Source of the DNA: Sphingobacteriales bacterium
GTDB lineage: Bacteria; Bacteroidota; Bacteroidia; Chitinophagales; UBA2359
Assembly (NCBI GenBank): GCA_016711285.1
Contig: JADJTG010000017.1
Span: forward strand, 248,001-312,000
Direction: 5' to 3'
DNA length: 64,000 nucleotides
Positions within the stretch are counted from its first letter, which is position 1. Each line of letters opens with the position of its first letter. Position numbers and translations under genes: made by a program. Of this stretch, positions 25,287-33,470 are shown piece after piece. Under the pieces are notes generated by a model. The model had not been told where the DNA came from, made no database searches, and worked only from the letters and a program-made list of their open reading frames with translations.

Positions 25287-26156
25287 TTATATTTTTTCTC
25301 TTATAAAACTTAGTCTTTGAGTGTCGCATTTGTCAGCTAAAAATAGTTTAAATAAATTCTTTGGTACTAAACTTTTTCCTTTATCAATACAGAAGTTTAT
25401 TCTAAATTGCATTAAGGGTAATAAGTAGTTCTTTGCTGAAACCATCCTTAATAATGTCATATTATTCGTTTTCCATTTATTTGATAGGTGAGAGTAGTCA
25501 TTGGAATATGTTTCATCAGGGTTTTCAATACCATTAATAGTAAGTCTTTGTATAATTTGAGACTTTATGTCTTGTGAGTATCGGCTTACAGAGTCTTTAT
25601 CTAATATTGTTTGTTTACCATTTTGAGTTAAGAAATCGTGTGCAGTTTTGATTATTGGACCACCGCCATATTTCCTTAAAATGGCAAAATTTAAAAACAG
25701 CTCAATTAAACAAGGGGCGTTATATTCTAACCATTTACTGAAATTAAGTTTGTTTTTAAGATTATCCCTTGACTCGCTTCCATTTGAAAAATAAATCAAC
25801 TCAATTCCGCCCATTTCATCTATTAGATAATTCTCTATGCAGTAAGAATCTAATACAATTAAATTTTCCGCAGACTTTCTATTTGTGTCAAGTATCAACT
25901 CTAAATCGCCATCAACAATATATAGTTTTCTCCTTCGGTCAGTTTTATCTTGACTATCAAAGGCGTTTAACACATTAGTTTTACACCCTAAAGGTGTTAC
26001 GTCATTAATCTTTATATCATTACCTAGTACTCTCTTGAAAAGAGTTCTGTAAAATTCTTTGTCTGCAACTTTGTCTTCTGTATATATGTCGATATCGTTT
26101 CTATACGAAAAGAACTTAGGCAAAGCCTTCAACGCTTTATATCCAAACTCTAACAT
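25287..26156 (-). CDS. ariB: DUF4435 TOPRIM-like protein, AriB of a PARIS-like defence system
   Basis: 289-residue DUF4435 protein. A TOPRIM-like active site is visible: Glu27 in YTEDKVADKEFY and Asp82/Asp84 in YIVDGDLELIL, then SYCIENYLID typical of DUF4435. In E. coli PARIS the AAA ATPase AriA holds AriB, and a phage trigger frees AriB, which cleaves host tRNA-Lys and stops growth. Here it lies 8 bp downstream of an AAA ATPase in the AriA-AriB order. It ends 8 bp before an attC-like repeat. The pairing makes the PARIS assignment likely, but the trigger and target are inference. Confidence 0.78.
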   Translation of the reverse strand: MLEFGYKALKALPKFFSYRNDIDIYTEDKVADKEFYRTLFKRVLGNDIKINDVTPLGCKTNVLNAFDSQDKTDRRRKLYIVDGDLELILDTNRKSAENLIVLDSYCIENYLIDEMGGIELIYFSNGSESRDNLKNKLNFSKWLEYNAPCLIELFLNFAILRKYGGGPIIKTAHDFLTQNGKQTILDKDSVSRYSQDIKSQIIQRLTINGIENPDETYSNDYSHLSNKWKTNNMTLLRMVSAKNYLLPLMQFRINFCIDKGKSLVPKNLFKLFLADKCDTQRLSFIREKI

Positions 26157-26164
26157 AACCTGTA

Positions 26165-27523
26165 TTAATTTAAGTCAGCTAAATCCTGGAATAATGAATC
26201 TGAATTGTCTCCAATTATTGCAGGGGAATGTGTAGCTAGAATAAATTGAGTTCTTGGACTAGCAGTTAATATTGAGTCTACGAAGATTTCTTGCCAAGCT
26301 AAATGAAGAGAAACTTCTGGTTCATCGATAATGAAAATACCTGATTCGTTTTTGTATTTTTCTTCAAAATAAATCAAGTGTCCTAACATTGTTACAATTT
26401 GTTTTTCACCTGAAGATAATTCGTAAATATTGGCAATCTTATCATTTTTAAATTTTACTTTTAATTCGCCTTGTGGTTCAATTAAAAGTTCTTTCTTGCT
26501 TTCACTAAAAAAGCTGTTTATTATGTGCTTTGTTTTTTCAATAGGTTCATACAGTTTGTCTAATTCTTTTTGATAAGCAAGATTATAGGTTATTAATTCG
26601 TTGATTCTCTTTAATTGAGGTTGATTATTAAACCATTTTTGAAATATATGAATGTTATCTATATCAATTTCATCTCCTTTTTTCTTTCCTTTAATTTCAG
26701 TTAAATTTCTAAGTGTAGATTCTAATTGGTCAAAAAAGTTGTTTATATGTTCTGTAAATCCTGTAATTCTTAAATTCTCAAAAGCATCTATAGCTTCCTT
26801 TCTTTTTCCTTTTAATTCACGAGAATCCTTAACAATATTTAATTCTTGGCTTTCAAGGAATTGGAAGGATTGCAATAAAATTTTGTTTTTAAAATCTTGG
26901 TTTATTTTAGGTTGTTCAGAAGCAATAATTCTTACATAGTCATAAATAACTTCTTGAATTTCCATTAAACTTATGTTGAGAGGGTCGTTTTGAGGATAAT
27001 GCCTATACCTTCTTCTAAATAAAAAGGATTGGCGCATTTTGTCAATTTGTTGTCCTTCATAAACTCTTCGGTCAAGTCCTAAAAATAATGGAGTAGTCAA
27101 ACTCTTAATTGCCTGTACAACTTCGTGTCGGTCAAAAGCTTCAATTATGAATCGCATTTTTTCGTTAGAATCGTCATTGTCAAGTTCATTTAATTGCACT
27201 TGACTTATTCGATTGAATACTCCTTCTAATGGGTCATCATCATTAATTTTTAGAATCAACTTTACTTCATTGTTTTCACTGTTTTTAATCGCAGTAATTA
27301 CAATTTGTCCTTTACTTGGTTCATTGCAAATTAACTCTACTTCGTCAAAGTCAATGCTATTAATGTAGTTGAAAGAAGGTGAAATTAGTCCAAGTATAAG
27401 TTTCAGTACTGAAGTTTTTCCCGTACCATTTATACCAATTAAAAAAGTCAATCGTTCGTGAAAGTCTATTTTGTAGTTTAAATAGCCGTGTACGTTGGTT
27501 GCTCTAAATTTTAAGAGTTTCAT
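26165..27523 (-). CDS. ariA: AAA15/SMC-type ATPase, AriA of a PARIS-like defence system
   Basis: 452-residue ABC-type ATPase of the AAA_15/AAA_21 group. Walker A GINGTGKT is at residues 30-37, the signature LSSGEKQ begins near 369, Walker B IIDEPEVSLH lies near 398, and the switch LATHSPAIIG near 429. Between the ATPase halves is a helical region rich in Lys/Glu. No separate TOPRIM domain is fused, unlike OLD nucleases; the TOPRIM is in the next gene. In PARIS this subunit senses phage anti-restriction proteins and sequesters AriB. The start codon is 36 bp after a GTTATGC half-site (27566-27560) that looks like the right end of another attC-like repeat. GC is low, as elsewhere in the island. 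Confidence 0.78.
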   Translation of the reverse strand: MKLLKFRATNVHGYLNYKIDFHERLTFLIGINGTGKTSVLKLILGLISPSFNYINSIDFDEVELICNEPSKGQIVITAIKNSENNEVKLILKINDDDPLEGVFNRISQVQLNELDNDDSNEKMRFIIEAFDRHEVVQAIKSLTTPLFLGLDRRVYEGQQIDKMRQSFLFRRRYRHYPQNDPLNISLMEIQEVIYDYVRIIASEQPKINQDFKNKILLQSFQFLESQELNIVKDSRELKGKRKEAIDAFENLRITGFTEHINNFFDQLESTLRNLTEIKGKKKGDEIDIDNIHIFQKWFNNQPQLKRINELITYNLAYQKELDKLYEPIEKTKHIINSFFSESKKELLIEPQGELKVKFKNDKIANIYELSSGEKQIVTMLGHLIYFEEKYKNESGIFIIDEPEVSLHLAWQEIFVDSILTASPRTQFILATHSPAIIGDNSDSLFQDLADLN

Positions 27524-27558
27524 TTATTTTAGTTTTTGTCGTGTCGTTTTTATAATTG

Positions 27559-27620
27559 TGCATAACATTCAGATATACGCACAAAGTTGCGTATATCAAT
27601 ATAATATAGGCAAATATACG
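27559..27620. repeat. half attC-like site and 10-bp hairpin at the island edge
   Basis: GTGCATAAC on the plus strand (GTTATGC on the minus) resembles the right core of the other palindromic repeats, just before ariA. Beside it is a perfect stem GATATACGCA (27572-27581) / TGCGTATATC (27588-27597) with a 6-nt loop, and a further ATATACGCAA copy follows at about 27614. It may mark the end of the cassette island or serve as the ariA control region. Confidence 0.4.
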
Positions 27621-27717
27621 CAACTCATAAGTATATTTATATCTCTGATGTTGGTTTTTTCTCAAATTTGTTCTCTTACTAATAGCTAAGTGCCGCTCCT
27701 CAAAGCTTGAGCATTCC

Positions 27718-27750
27718 AACTTTGACAAAGTTTGAAACTTTGTCAAAGTT
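27718..27750. repeat. 33-nt perfect palindrome
   Basis: AACTTTGACAAAGTTT, one G, then AAACTTTGTCAAAGTT: 16-bp arms with a single-base centre. No T run and no gene ending nearby. It lies between a divergent copy of the 21-bp repeat at about 27690 and the main array. Confidence 0.85.
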
Positions 27751-27793
27751 AAAAACTGCTCTTTACACCCCCTTACCGCCTCAAAAAGGAGAA

Positions 27794-28104
27794 TGCAGCG
27801 CTCCTCAGAGCTTGAGCGGCGCTCCTCAGAGCTTGAGCGGCACTCCTCAGAGCTTGAGCGGCGCTCCTCAGAGCTTGAGCGGCGCTCCTCAGAGCTTGAG
27901 CGGCATTCCTCAGAGCTTGAGCGGCGCTCCTCAGAGCTTGAGCGGCGCTCCTCAGAGCTTGAGCGGCGCTCCTCAGAGCTTGAGCAGCACTCCTCAGAGC
28001 TTGAGCGGCGCTCCTCAGAGCTTGAGCAGCACTCCTCAGAGCTTGAGCGGCGCTCCTCAGAGCTTGAGCGGCATTCCTCAGAGCTTGAGCGGCATTCCTT
28101 GTGA
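27794..28104. repeat. 21-bp tandem repeat, 14 copies plus a partial
   Basis: Head-to-tail copies share CTCCTCAGAGCTTGAGCGGC, with variation at a few positions (GCGCTCC, GCACTCC, GCATTCC). Each unit can fold through CGCTC and GAGCG. Because 21 is a multiple of three, long open frames arise on both strands (SLSGAPQ on plus, SSSEERR on minus), but none has convincing start, context or similarity. I treat the 27.52-28.33 kb gap as non-coding. Confidence 0.92.
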
Positions 28105-28329
28105 TTGAATTTTATGATTTCAGGTATAAGTTTTCGCTTGCCGATGCCTCGCGGGTGCGGATAACTAAAAATAAATGAAAGCAAAGTATCTGAAACATAA
28201 AAAGTAACCGTTATAACACAATATAATTAATTTTATGGCGTTTATTTGCGAAGTGTTGAGTTATTTTCCACTAACCCTACACCTGATTAACCTTATTTTT
28301 TCATTTTTTTAAAAATTTTTTCAAAGATC

Positions 28330-29025
28330 ATGAGCAAAATCTCATTTATTCCGAAAAGCGATTCGGAAAAAGATTTGTGGCTGAAAAACTTCGCCCAAAA
28401 ACTCAATGGCTACACCGCCAAATATGGTGTTACGGCTGCCGAAGTGAGCGACATGCAAGCCTCTTCTTTGCAGTTTGCCTATTGGCTCGATTACCGCAAC
28501 AAAGCAGAGGAGTATGTGCGCAAGGTGGTGGAGTATAAAAATGAATTGCGCAATGGCATAGAATCGGGAGCTACGGCTTCGCCTGCCCCCACCCCGCCGC
28601 TTACTTCGGGTGCGCCGCCGGTGGTGGTGCCGGGGGTATTTAAGCGAGCCGCCAGCATTGGTCGCCGCATCAAAAACCACATCGCCTATACCATCGCCGA
28701 TGGCAACGATTTGGGTTTGGAAGGCACACAAATCAGCGACGGCGGCGGCAGCGATTTTCGTCCTCTGCTCAAATTGCGCTTGGGCGCAGGCGGGCAGCCG
28801 GAGGTGCAATGGAAAAAAGGGGGGCATCAGGGCATACAAATACACGCCGACCGCGGCGAAGGCAAAGGCTACGAATATGTAGCTACCGACCTCAGCCCCG
28901 ATTTTTTAGATACGCACCCCCTGCCGCTCAAAGGCGGTGTGTGGAAATACAAAGCCATTTATGTACAAAACGACCACCCCGTAGGGCAGTGGAGCGATGA
29001 AGTGAGCATCAGCGTACACGCTTAG
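28330..29025 (+). CDS. conserved hypothetical protein with C-terminal beta-sandwich-like region
   Basis: 231 residues. No family recognised. The N-terminal ~80 residues look helical (EKDLWLKNFAQKLNGYTAKY, NKAEEYVRKVVEYKNELRNG), a Pro/Ala/Thr-rich linker follows (TASPAPTPPLTSGAPPVVV), and the C-terminal part (GVWKYKAIYVQNDHPVGQWS, DEVSISVHA) has the ending of a fibronectin-III-like strand pair. No signal peptide or membrane span. The higher GC and good codon use match the housekeeping genes, and a strong terminator follows, so it is a real single gene. Function unknown. Confidence 0.7.
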   Translation: MSKISFIPKSDSEKDLWLKNFAQKLNGYTAKYGVTAAEVSDMQASSLQFAYWLDYRNKAEEYVRKVVEYKNELRNGIESGATASPAPTPPLTSGAPPVVVPGVFKRAASIGRRIKNHIAYTIADGNDLGLEGTQISDGGGSDFRPLLKLRLGAGGQPEVQWKKGGHQGIQIHADRGEGKGYEYVATDLSPDFLDTHPLPLKGGVWKYKAIYVQNDHPVGQWSDEVSISVHA

Positions 29026-29040
29026 GTTTTTTTTATATAA

Positions 29041-29077
29041 AAATGCCGACACCTGCGAGGGTGTCGGCATTTTTTTG
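29041..29077 (+). terminator. strong intrinsic terminator
   Basis: 13-bp stem AAATGCCGACACC / GGTGTCGGCATTT with a 6-nt loop and T tail, 15 bp after the hypothetical gene; it may also serve the convergent ABC-F gene. Confidence 0.92.
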
Positions 29078-29121
29078 TTTAAATATAACTTTAATTGCTC
29101 TCTTTTTCCCTCATCTTTCTT

Positions 29122-30744
29122 TTACTGCAAAGCCGCACGCGCCGCTGCTACACGCTCATCTTCCAAATAATCTCTGTACGAAGAAAGACGGTCAATGATA
29201 CCTTTCGGGCACAGCTCAATAATACGGGTAGCGGTGCTGTCGGCAAATTGAATATCGTGCGTGGCAATCAATACAATACCCGGAAAATCAACAACACCAT
29301 TATTGAACGCCACAATACTTTCCAAATCCAAGTGGTTGGTGGGTTCGTCCAAAACAATCACATTCGGGTTCTGGAGCATCATACGGCTAATCATACAGCG
29401 CACTTTTTCGCCCCCGCTCAATACCGATGATTTTTTTGCCAATTCATCGCCACTGAACAACATTTTACCCAAAAACCCGCGAATAAAATCTTCGTCGGCA
29501 TCTTTTACGGTAGGCGGCACAAACTGACGCAGCCAATCCATAATATCGAGGTCGGTTTGGAAATACTTTTGGTTGTCGTTGGGCAAATAAGCTTTGGTGA
29601 TGGTAGTGCCCCACTCGTAAGTGCCGGTGTCGGCGGTGGCTTCGCCGTTGATGATGTCAAAAAAGCACTCAACGCCAATTGGTCTTGGCTCACAAAGAGT
29701 ATTTTGTCGCCACTGTGTACATCAAAATCCACATTAGAAAACAATACCTTTTCATCTAATTTTTTGCTCAGGCTGCTCACTTTCAGAATCTGGTTGCCCA
29801 CCGAACGCTCCGGACGAAAAATAATACCCGGATAACGGCGGTTGCTGGGCTTAATATCTTCGATAACCAATTTTTCCAAAGCTTTTTTGCGGGCAGTAGC
29901 TTGTCGGCTTTTGGAGGCGTTGGCACTAAACCGCGCAATAAACTCCAACAAATCCTTGCGTTTGTCTTCGGTTTTTTTGTTTTTATCGCTCACCTGCCGC
30001 GCCGCTAATTGGCTGCTCTCGTACCAAAACGTATAATTTCCAGGTATAAACGGTAATTTTTCCTTTGTCCACATCAGCCATGTGCGTACAAACGGAATCG
30101 AGGAAGTGCCGGTCGTGGCTCACCACTATCACCACATTTTCGTAGCTCGCCAAAAAATCTTCGAGCCAGCGTATGGTATCCACATCTAAGTTGTTGGTAG
30201 GCTCATCGAGGAGCAAAATGTCGGGATTACCGAAAAGAGCCTGCGCCAGCAAAACCTTCACTTTGTCGCTTCCGTTGAGGTCTGCCATACTTTGGTAGTG
30301 CATGCTTTCGGGAATATGGAGATTACTGAGCAGTTGCGCCGCATCATTTTCGGCAGTGTAGCCGCCGAGTTCGGCATATTCGCCCTCCAATTCGGCAGCA
30401 CGCAAGCCATCGGCTTCGTCGAAGTCGGGTTTGAGGTAAATGTCGTTTTTTTCCTTATGCACGTCCCACAAAGCCTTATTGCCCATCAGCACCGTATCCA
30501 TTACGCTGTGGTTGTCGAAGGCATTTTGGTTTTGTTTCAAAATACTCATACGCGCACCGGGCTGTATATTCACCGTACCCTTATTGGCTTCTATTTCGCC
30601 ACTGAGAATTTTAAGGAAAGTACTTTTGCCCGCGCCATTCGCCCCGATAACGCCGTAGCAGTTGCCGCGCGTAAAATTGATATTGACTTCATCAAACAAA
30701 ACTCTTTTGCCGTAGGCTAATGTAATATTGGTGGTGCTGATCAT
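29122..30744 (-). CDS. ABC-F family ATPase (YbiT-like), two frameshifts
   Basis: Soluble ribosome-associated ABC-F protein of about 540 residues with two nucleotide-binding domains and no membrane part. First domain: GVIGANGAGKSTFLKIL, LNGSDKVKVLLAQAL (signature), DILLLDEPTNNLDVDT. Second domain: LSGGEKVRCMISRMML, VIVLDEPTNHLDLES, ATHDIQFADS. The frame breaks near 30052 (KGKITVY should continue PGNYTFWYES) and near 29672 (a T run: SAFF should continue DIINGEATADTGTYEWG). The Walker A of domain 2 appears degenerate (KILFVSQDQLALSAF), as in YbiT-type proteins. The frame breaks are in or near homopolymers and are probably sequencing errors. Confidence 0.88.
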
Positions 30745-30894
30745 ATTGTATAAAGATAACAGATGTATTTTTGAAGGTGCAAAGGTAGGAATTATCTATT
30801 GAAAAATATTTTTTATAAAAAAAGAATAGACTGCTTATTTAAAATAGAAACAGACTTATTCGTTAAAAATAACAAAAACAATATGATACGCAAA

Positions 30895-31722
30895 TTACAT
30901 CACCGCCGCCCGCACTTTGAGCAATTTTTCCAGCAAAGGCTCCAATGCCTCCAAAGGGAGCATATTGGCACCATCTGATTTGGCAACTTTGGGATTAGGG
31001 TGTGTTTCAATAAATAAGCCGTCGGCTCCGGTGGCAATGCCCGCCTTGGCGATGGTTTCGATGAGGCGCGGCAAACCGCCCGTCACACCGCTTACTTGGT
31101 TGGGTTGTTGGAGGGAGTGGGTACAGTCCAGCACCACCGGCGCAAAAGCCTGCATGGTCGGAATTCCCCGAAAATCCACCACCAAATCCTGATACCCGAA
31201 AGTAGTGCCGCGCTCGGTAATCAACACCTTGTCGTTGCCGCCGTCTTTCACCTTTTGCACGGCAAACTGCATCGCTTCGGGCGACAAAAACTGTCCTTTT
31301 TTGATATTAACGACTTTTCCGGTGCGCGCCGCTGCCGACAGCAAATCGGTTTGGCGGCATAAAAACGCCGGAATTTGCAACACATCTATTTCGTAGGCAC
31401 TGGCGAGCAGGGCATCGCCCTCCGTATGAATATCGGTGAGCACAGGCACTTGCAGTTGGCGGCGCAACATTTGCAACATACTCAAGGCTTCTTCATCGCC
31501 GATGCCCGTAAAAGAATCCAAACGCGAGCGATTCGCTTTTTTGAAAGATGCTTTAAAAATATAAGGAATTTGAAGACGCTGCGTAATGGCTTGCACCCTT
31601 TCGGCTACTTCCATTATCAAATCTTTGCTTTCCACCACACAAGGACCGGCAATCAGAAAAAAAGCATCAGAAGCAGGGTAGCTGCGAAGATGCGACAGTG
31701 CATGAAGAGGCAATAAGTTCAT
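30895..31722 (-). CDS. kdsA: 3-deoxy-8-phosphooctulonate synthase (KDO-8-P synthase)
   Basis: Condenses phosphoenolpyruvate with arabinose-5-phosphate to KDO-8-phosphate for the lipopolysaccharide inner core, so an outer membrane with KDO is implied. 275 residues, complete. Landmarks are LIAGPCVVES, FKASFKKANRSRLDSFTGIG, LTDIHTEGDA, LQIPAFLCRQTDLL, VNIKKGQFLSPEAM, ERGTTFGYQDLVVDFRGIP, and ETHPNPKVAKSDGANML. It is divergent from the tRNA-Lys gene and stands alone. Confidence 0.95.
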   Translation of the reverse strand: MNLLPLHALSHLRSYPASDAFFLIAGPCVVESKDLIMEVAERVQAITQRLQIPYIFKASFKKANRSRLDSFTGIGDEEALSMLQMLRRQLQVPVLTDIHTEGDALLASAYEIDVLQIPAFLCRQTDLLSAAARTGKVVNIKKGQFLSPEAMQFAVQKVKDGGNDKVLITERGTTFGYQDLVVDFRGIPTMQAFAPVVLDCTHSLQQPNQVSGVTGGLPRLIETIAKAGIATGADGLFIETHPNPKVAKSDGANMLPLEALEPLLEKLLKVRAAVM

Positions 31723-31850
31723 ACCGAATAATATTTTTTTTGAGTAGCAAAGGTAGATAAAAACTTAACAACAGCAGCGTTAAAACAAGCCTTCAAAGGT
31801 ACTTTGGAATAATAATGATGAAAAAAAATCAAAAAAAATTTTTTAAAATC

Positions 31851-31880
31851 TTGTATGTTTGTAAAAGAGCAGTAACTTTG
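31851..31880 (+). promoter_or_regulatory. promoter of tRNA-Lys
   Basis: TTGT (31851-31854) and TAACTTTG (31873-31880), 18 nt apart, match the Bacteroidota -33/-7 pattern; the tRNA begins 17 nt downstream. Confidence 0.65.
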
Positions 31881-31896
31881 CACCGCAATTCACGGA

Positions 31897-31969
31897 GATT
31901 CCGTAGCTCAGCTGGTAGAGCATTACACTTTTAATGTAGTGGTCCTGGGTTCGAATCCCAGCGGGATCA
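31897..31969 (+). tRNA. tRNA-Lys (anticodon UUU)
   Basis: 73 nt that fold as a canonical cloverleaf: acceptor GATTCCG/CGGGATC, D arm GCTC/GAGC, anticodon stem TTACA/TGTAG with loop CTTTTAA giving anticodon TTT, and T arm CTGGG/CCCAG with TTCGAAT. Discriminator A; CCA is not encoded. Confidence 0.97.
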
Positions 31970-31974
31970 CCTCA

Positions 31975-32009
31975 AGCGGGTATCAACATCTGTTGATACT
32001 CGCTTTTTT
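31975..32009 (+). terminator. terminator of tRNA-Lys
   Basis: 13-bp stem AGCGGGTATCAAC / GTTGATACTCGCT (one G-T pair), loop ATCT, T6, directly after the tRNA. Confidence 0.93.
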
Positions 32010-32126
32010 GTTTTTTTATTTATTTTAGTTGCATAAAAAGCGTTTGCTGCAATTATAAAAATTTATATTTTCAGAAAAGCCCTTATGTGCAAGGATAGCA
32101 ATTTATATTTGTACCAAAACAAAAAC

Positions 32127-33470
32127 ATGCAAAGCCTCTTCTCTCGCCGTTGTTTTATCAACGGCACACTGCAAGCCGCCACGCTCACCCTCAGCGAAGG
32201 TAAAATTGTCGCCATTGCTTCCGAAAAACTCCCCCACGCCACCGACTGCGGCGATGCCGTAATAATGTCGGGCTGCATTGATGCCCACGTTCACATCAAT
32301 GAGCCGGGCAGAAGCGACTGGGAAGGTTTTGTAACTGCCACACAAGCGGCGGCGGCAGGCGGTGTCACCACACTTATTGATATGCCGCTCAATTCCAGCC
32401 CCGTTACTACTACGGTGGCAGCTTTGGAAGCCAAAAAACAGGCATCGCTCGGAAAAATGTATGTAAACTGCGGGTTCTACGGCGGCTTAGTGCCGCAAAA
32501 CGTTTCCGATATAGAAAATTTATTGCAAGACCCCCATATTCTCGGCATCAAATGTTTTTTGGTACATTCCGGCATTGATGAGTTTGAAAATGTTTCTGCC
32601 GCCGACCTGCACCGCGCTGCCCCTGTTTTGGCACGTTATCAAAAACCACTGCTCGCCCATTGCGAAATTCCCGACAACAGCCCCCTCGCCTACACCGATG
32701 CGCCCCCCGACAGCTACGCCCGCTATTTGGCGAGCCGCCCCAAATCGTGGGAAAACAAAGCCATCGCCCTGATGATTGACCTGTGCCGCACTTACCGCTG
32801 CCGCACCCACATTGTGCATGTAGCTTCTGCCGAAGCACTGCCCCTCATCGCCGCCGCCAAACAAGAAGGCTTGCCGCTGACCGCCGAAACCTGCCCGCAT
32901 TATATTTTTTTCAACGCCGAAACCATTCCCGACCACGACACGCGCTATAAATGTGCGCCACCTATCCGCGAGCAAGCCAATAACGAACTCCTCAAAGCGG
33001 CTCTCAAAAGCGGTGGCCTTGATTTTGTCGCCAGCGACCACTCCCCCGCCCCGCCCGCCATCAAACACATTGACGACGGCGACCTGCAAGCCGCTTGGGG
33101 AGGTATTGCCAGCGTACAATTTTTGTTGCCCGCCGCCTGGACAGCACTCAGAAATACGCTCACATTAGAAGCGTTTATTCCGCTACTCACCACGCAGCCG
33201 GCTCGGTTTTTAGGAATAGCTCCGCAAAAAGGGCATATCGCCGTAGGCAGCGATGCCGACTTAGTGGTATGGCAGCCCGAAGCAGATTTTGAAGTACAAA
33301 GCGAACACATCTTTTTCAAACACAAAATAAGTCCTTATCTTGGCAAACATTTATACGGAAAAGTTCAAAAATGCTGTATAAACGGAAAATGGATTGATCA
33401 TAATTCTGCTCAACACAACAATTTTTATTCAGATAAAAACACTGCCGGAAAATGGCTCATCACAACGTAA
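32127..33470 (+). CDS. allB: allantoinase
   Basis: Zinc amidohydrolase opening the hydantoin ring of allantoin to allantoate. About 447 residues from the ATG at 32127 (MQSLFSRRCFINGTL); an upstream in-frame ATG at 32085 adds a non-conserved stretch. Metal ligands are seen in GCIDAHVHINEPGRSDWEGF, the carbamylated-Lys region GIKCFLVHSG, LLAHCEIP, THIVHVASAEAL, ETCPHYIFF and VASDHSPAPP. The HINEPGR context separates allantoinase from dihydroorotase, and the next gene is allantoicase, which confirms it. It overlaps that gene by 19 bp, first of a three-gene purine-degradation operon. Confidence 0.93.
   Translation: MQSLFSRRCFINGTLQAATLTLSEGKIVAIASEKLPHATDCGDAVIMSGCIDAHVHINEPGRSDWEGFVTATQAAAAGGVTTLIDMPLNSSPVTTTVAALEAKKQASLGKMYVNCGFYGGLVPQNVSDIENLLQDPHILGIKCFLVHSGIDEFENVSAADLHRAAPVLARYQKPLLAHCEIPDNSPLAYTDAPPDSYARYLASRPKSWENKAIALMIDLCRTYRCRTHIVHVASAEALPLIAAAKQEGLPLTAETCPHYIFFNAETIPDHDTRYKCAPPIREQANNELLKAALKSGGLDFVASDHSPAPPAIKHIDDGDLQAAWGGIASVQFLLPAAWTALRNTLTLEAFIPLLTTQPARFLGIAPQKGHIAVGSDADLVVWQPEADFEVQSEHIFFKHKISPYLGKHLYGKVQKCCINGKWIDHNSAQHNNFYSDKNTAGKWLITT

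Noticed and set aside
27504..28184. Ser/Glu/Arg/Cys-rich open frames over the 21-bp repeat (both strands)
   Set aside because: They arise because 21 is divisible by three. No similarity, no consistent start, and several frames are equally open.
31897..31969. tRNA-Lys gene as a specific partner of the PARIS-like system
   Set aside because: It is 4 kb away beyond housekeeping genes, with its own promoter and terminator, and looks like an ordinary chromosomal tRNA; proximity alone is not evidence.
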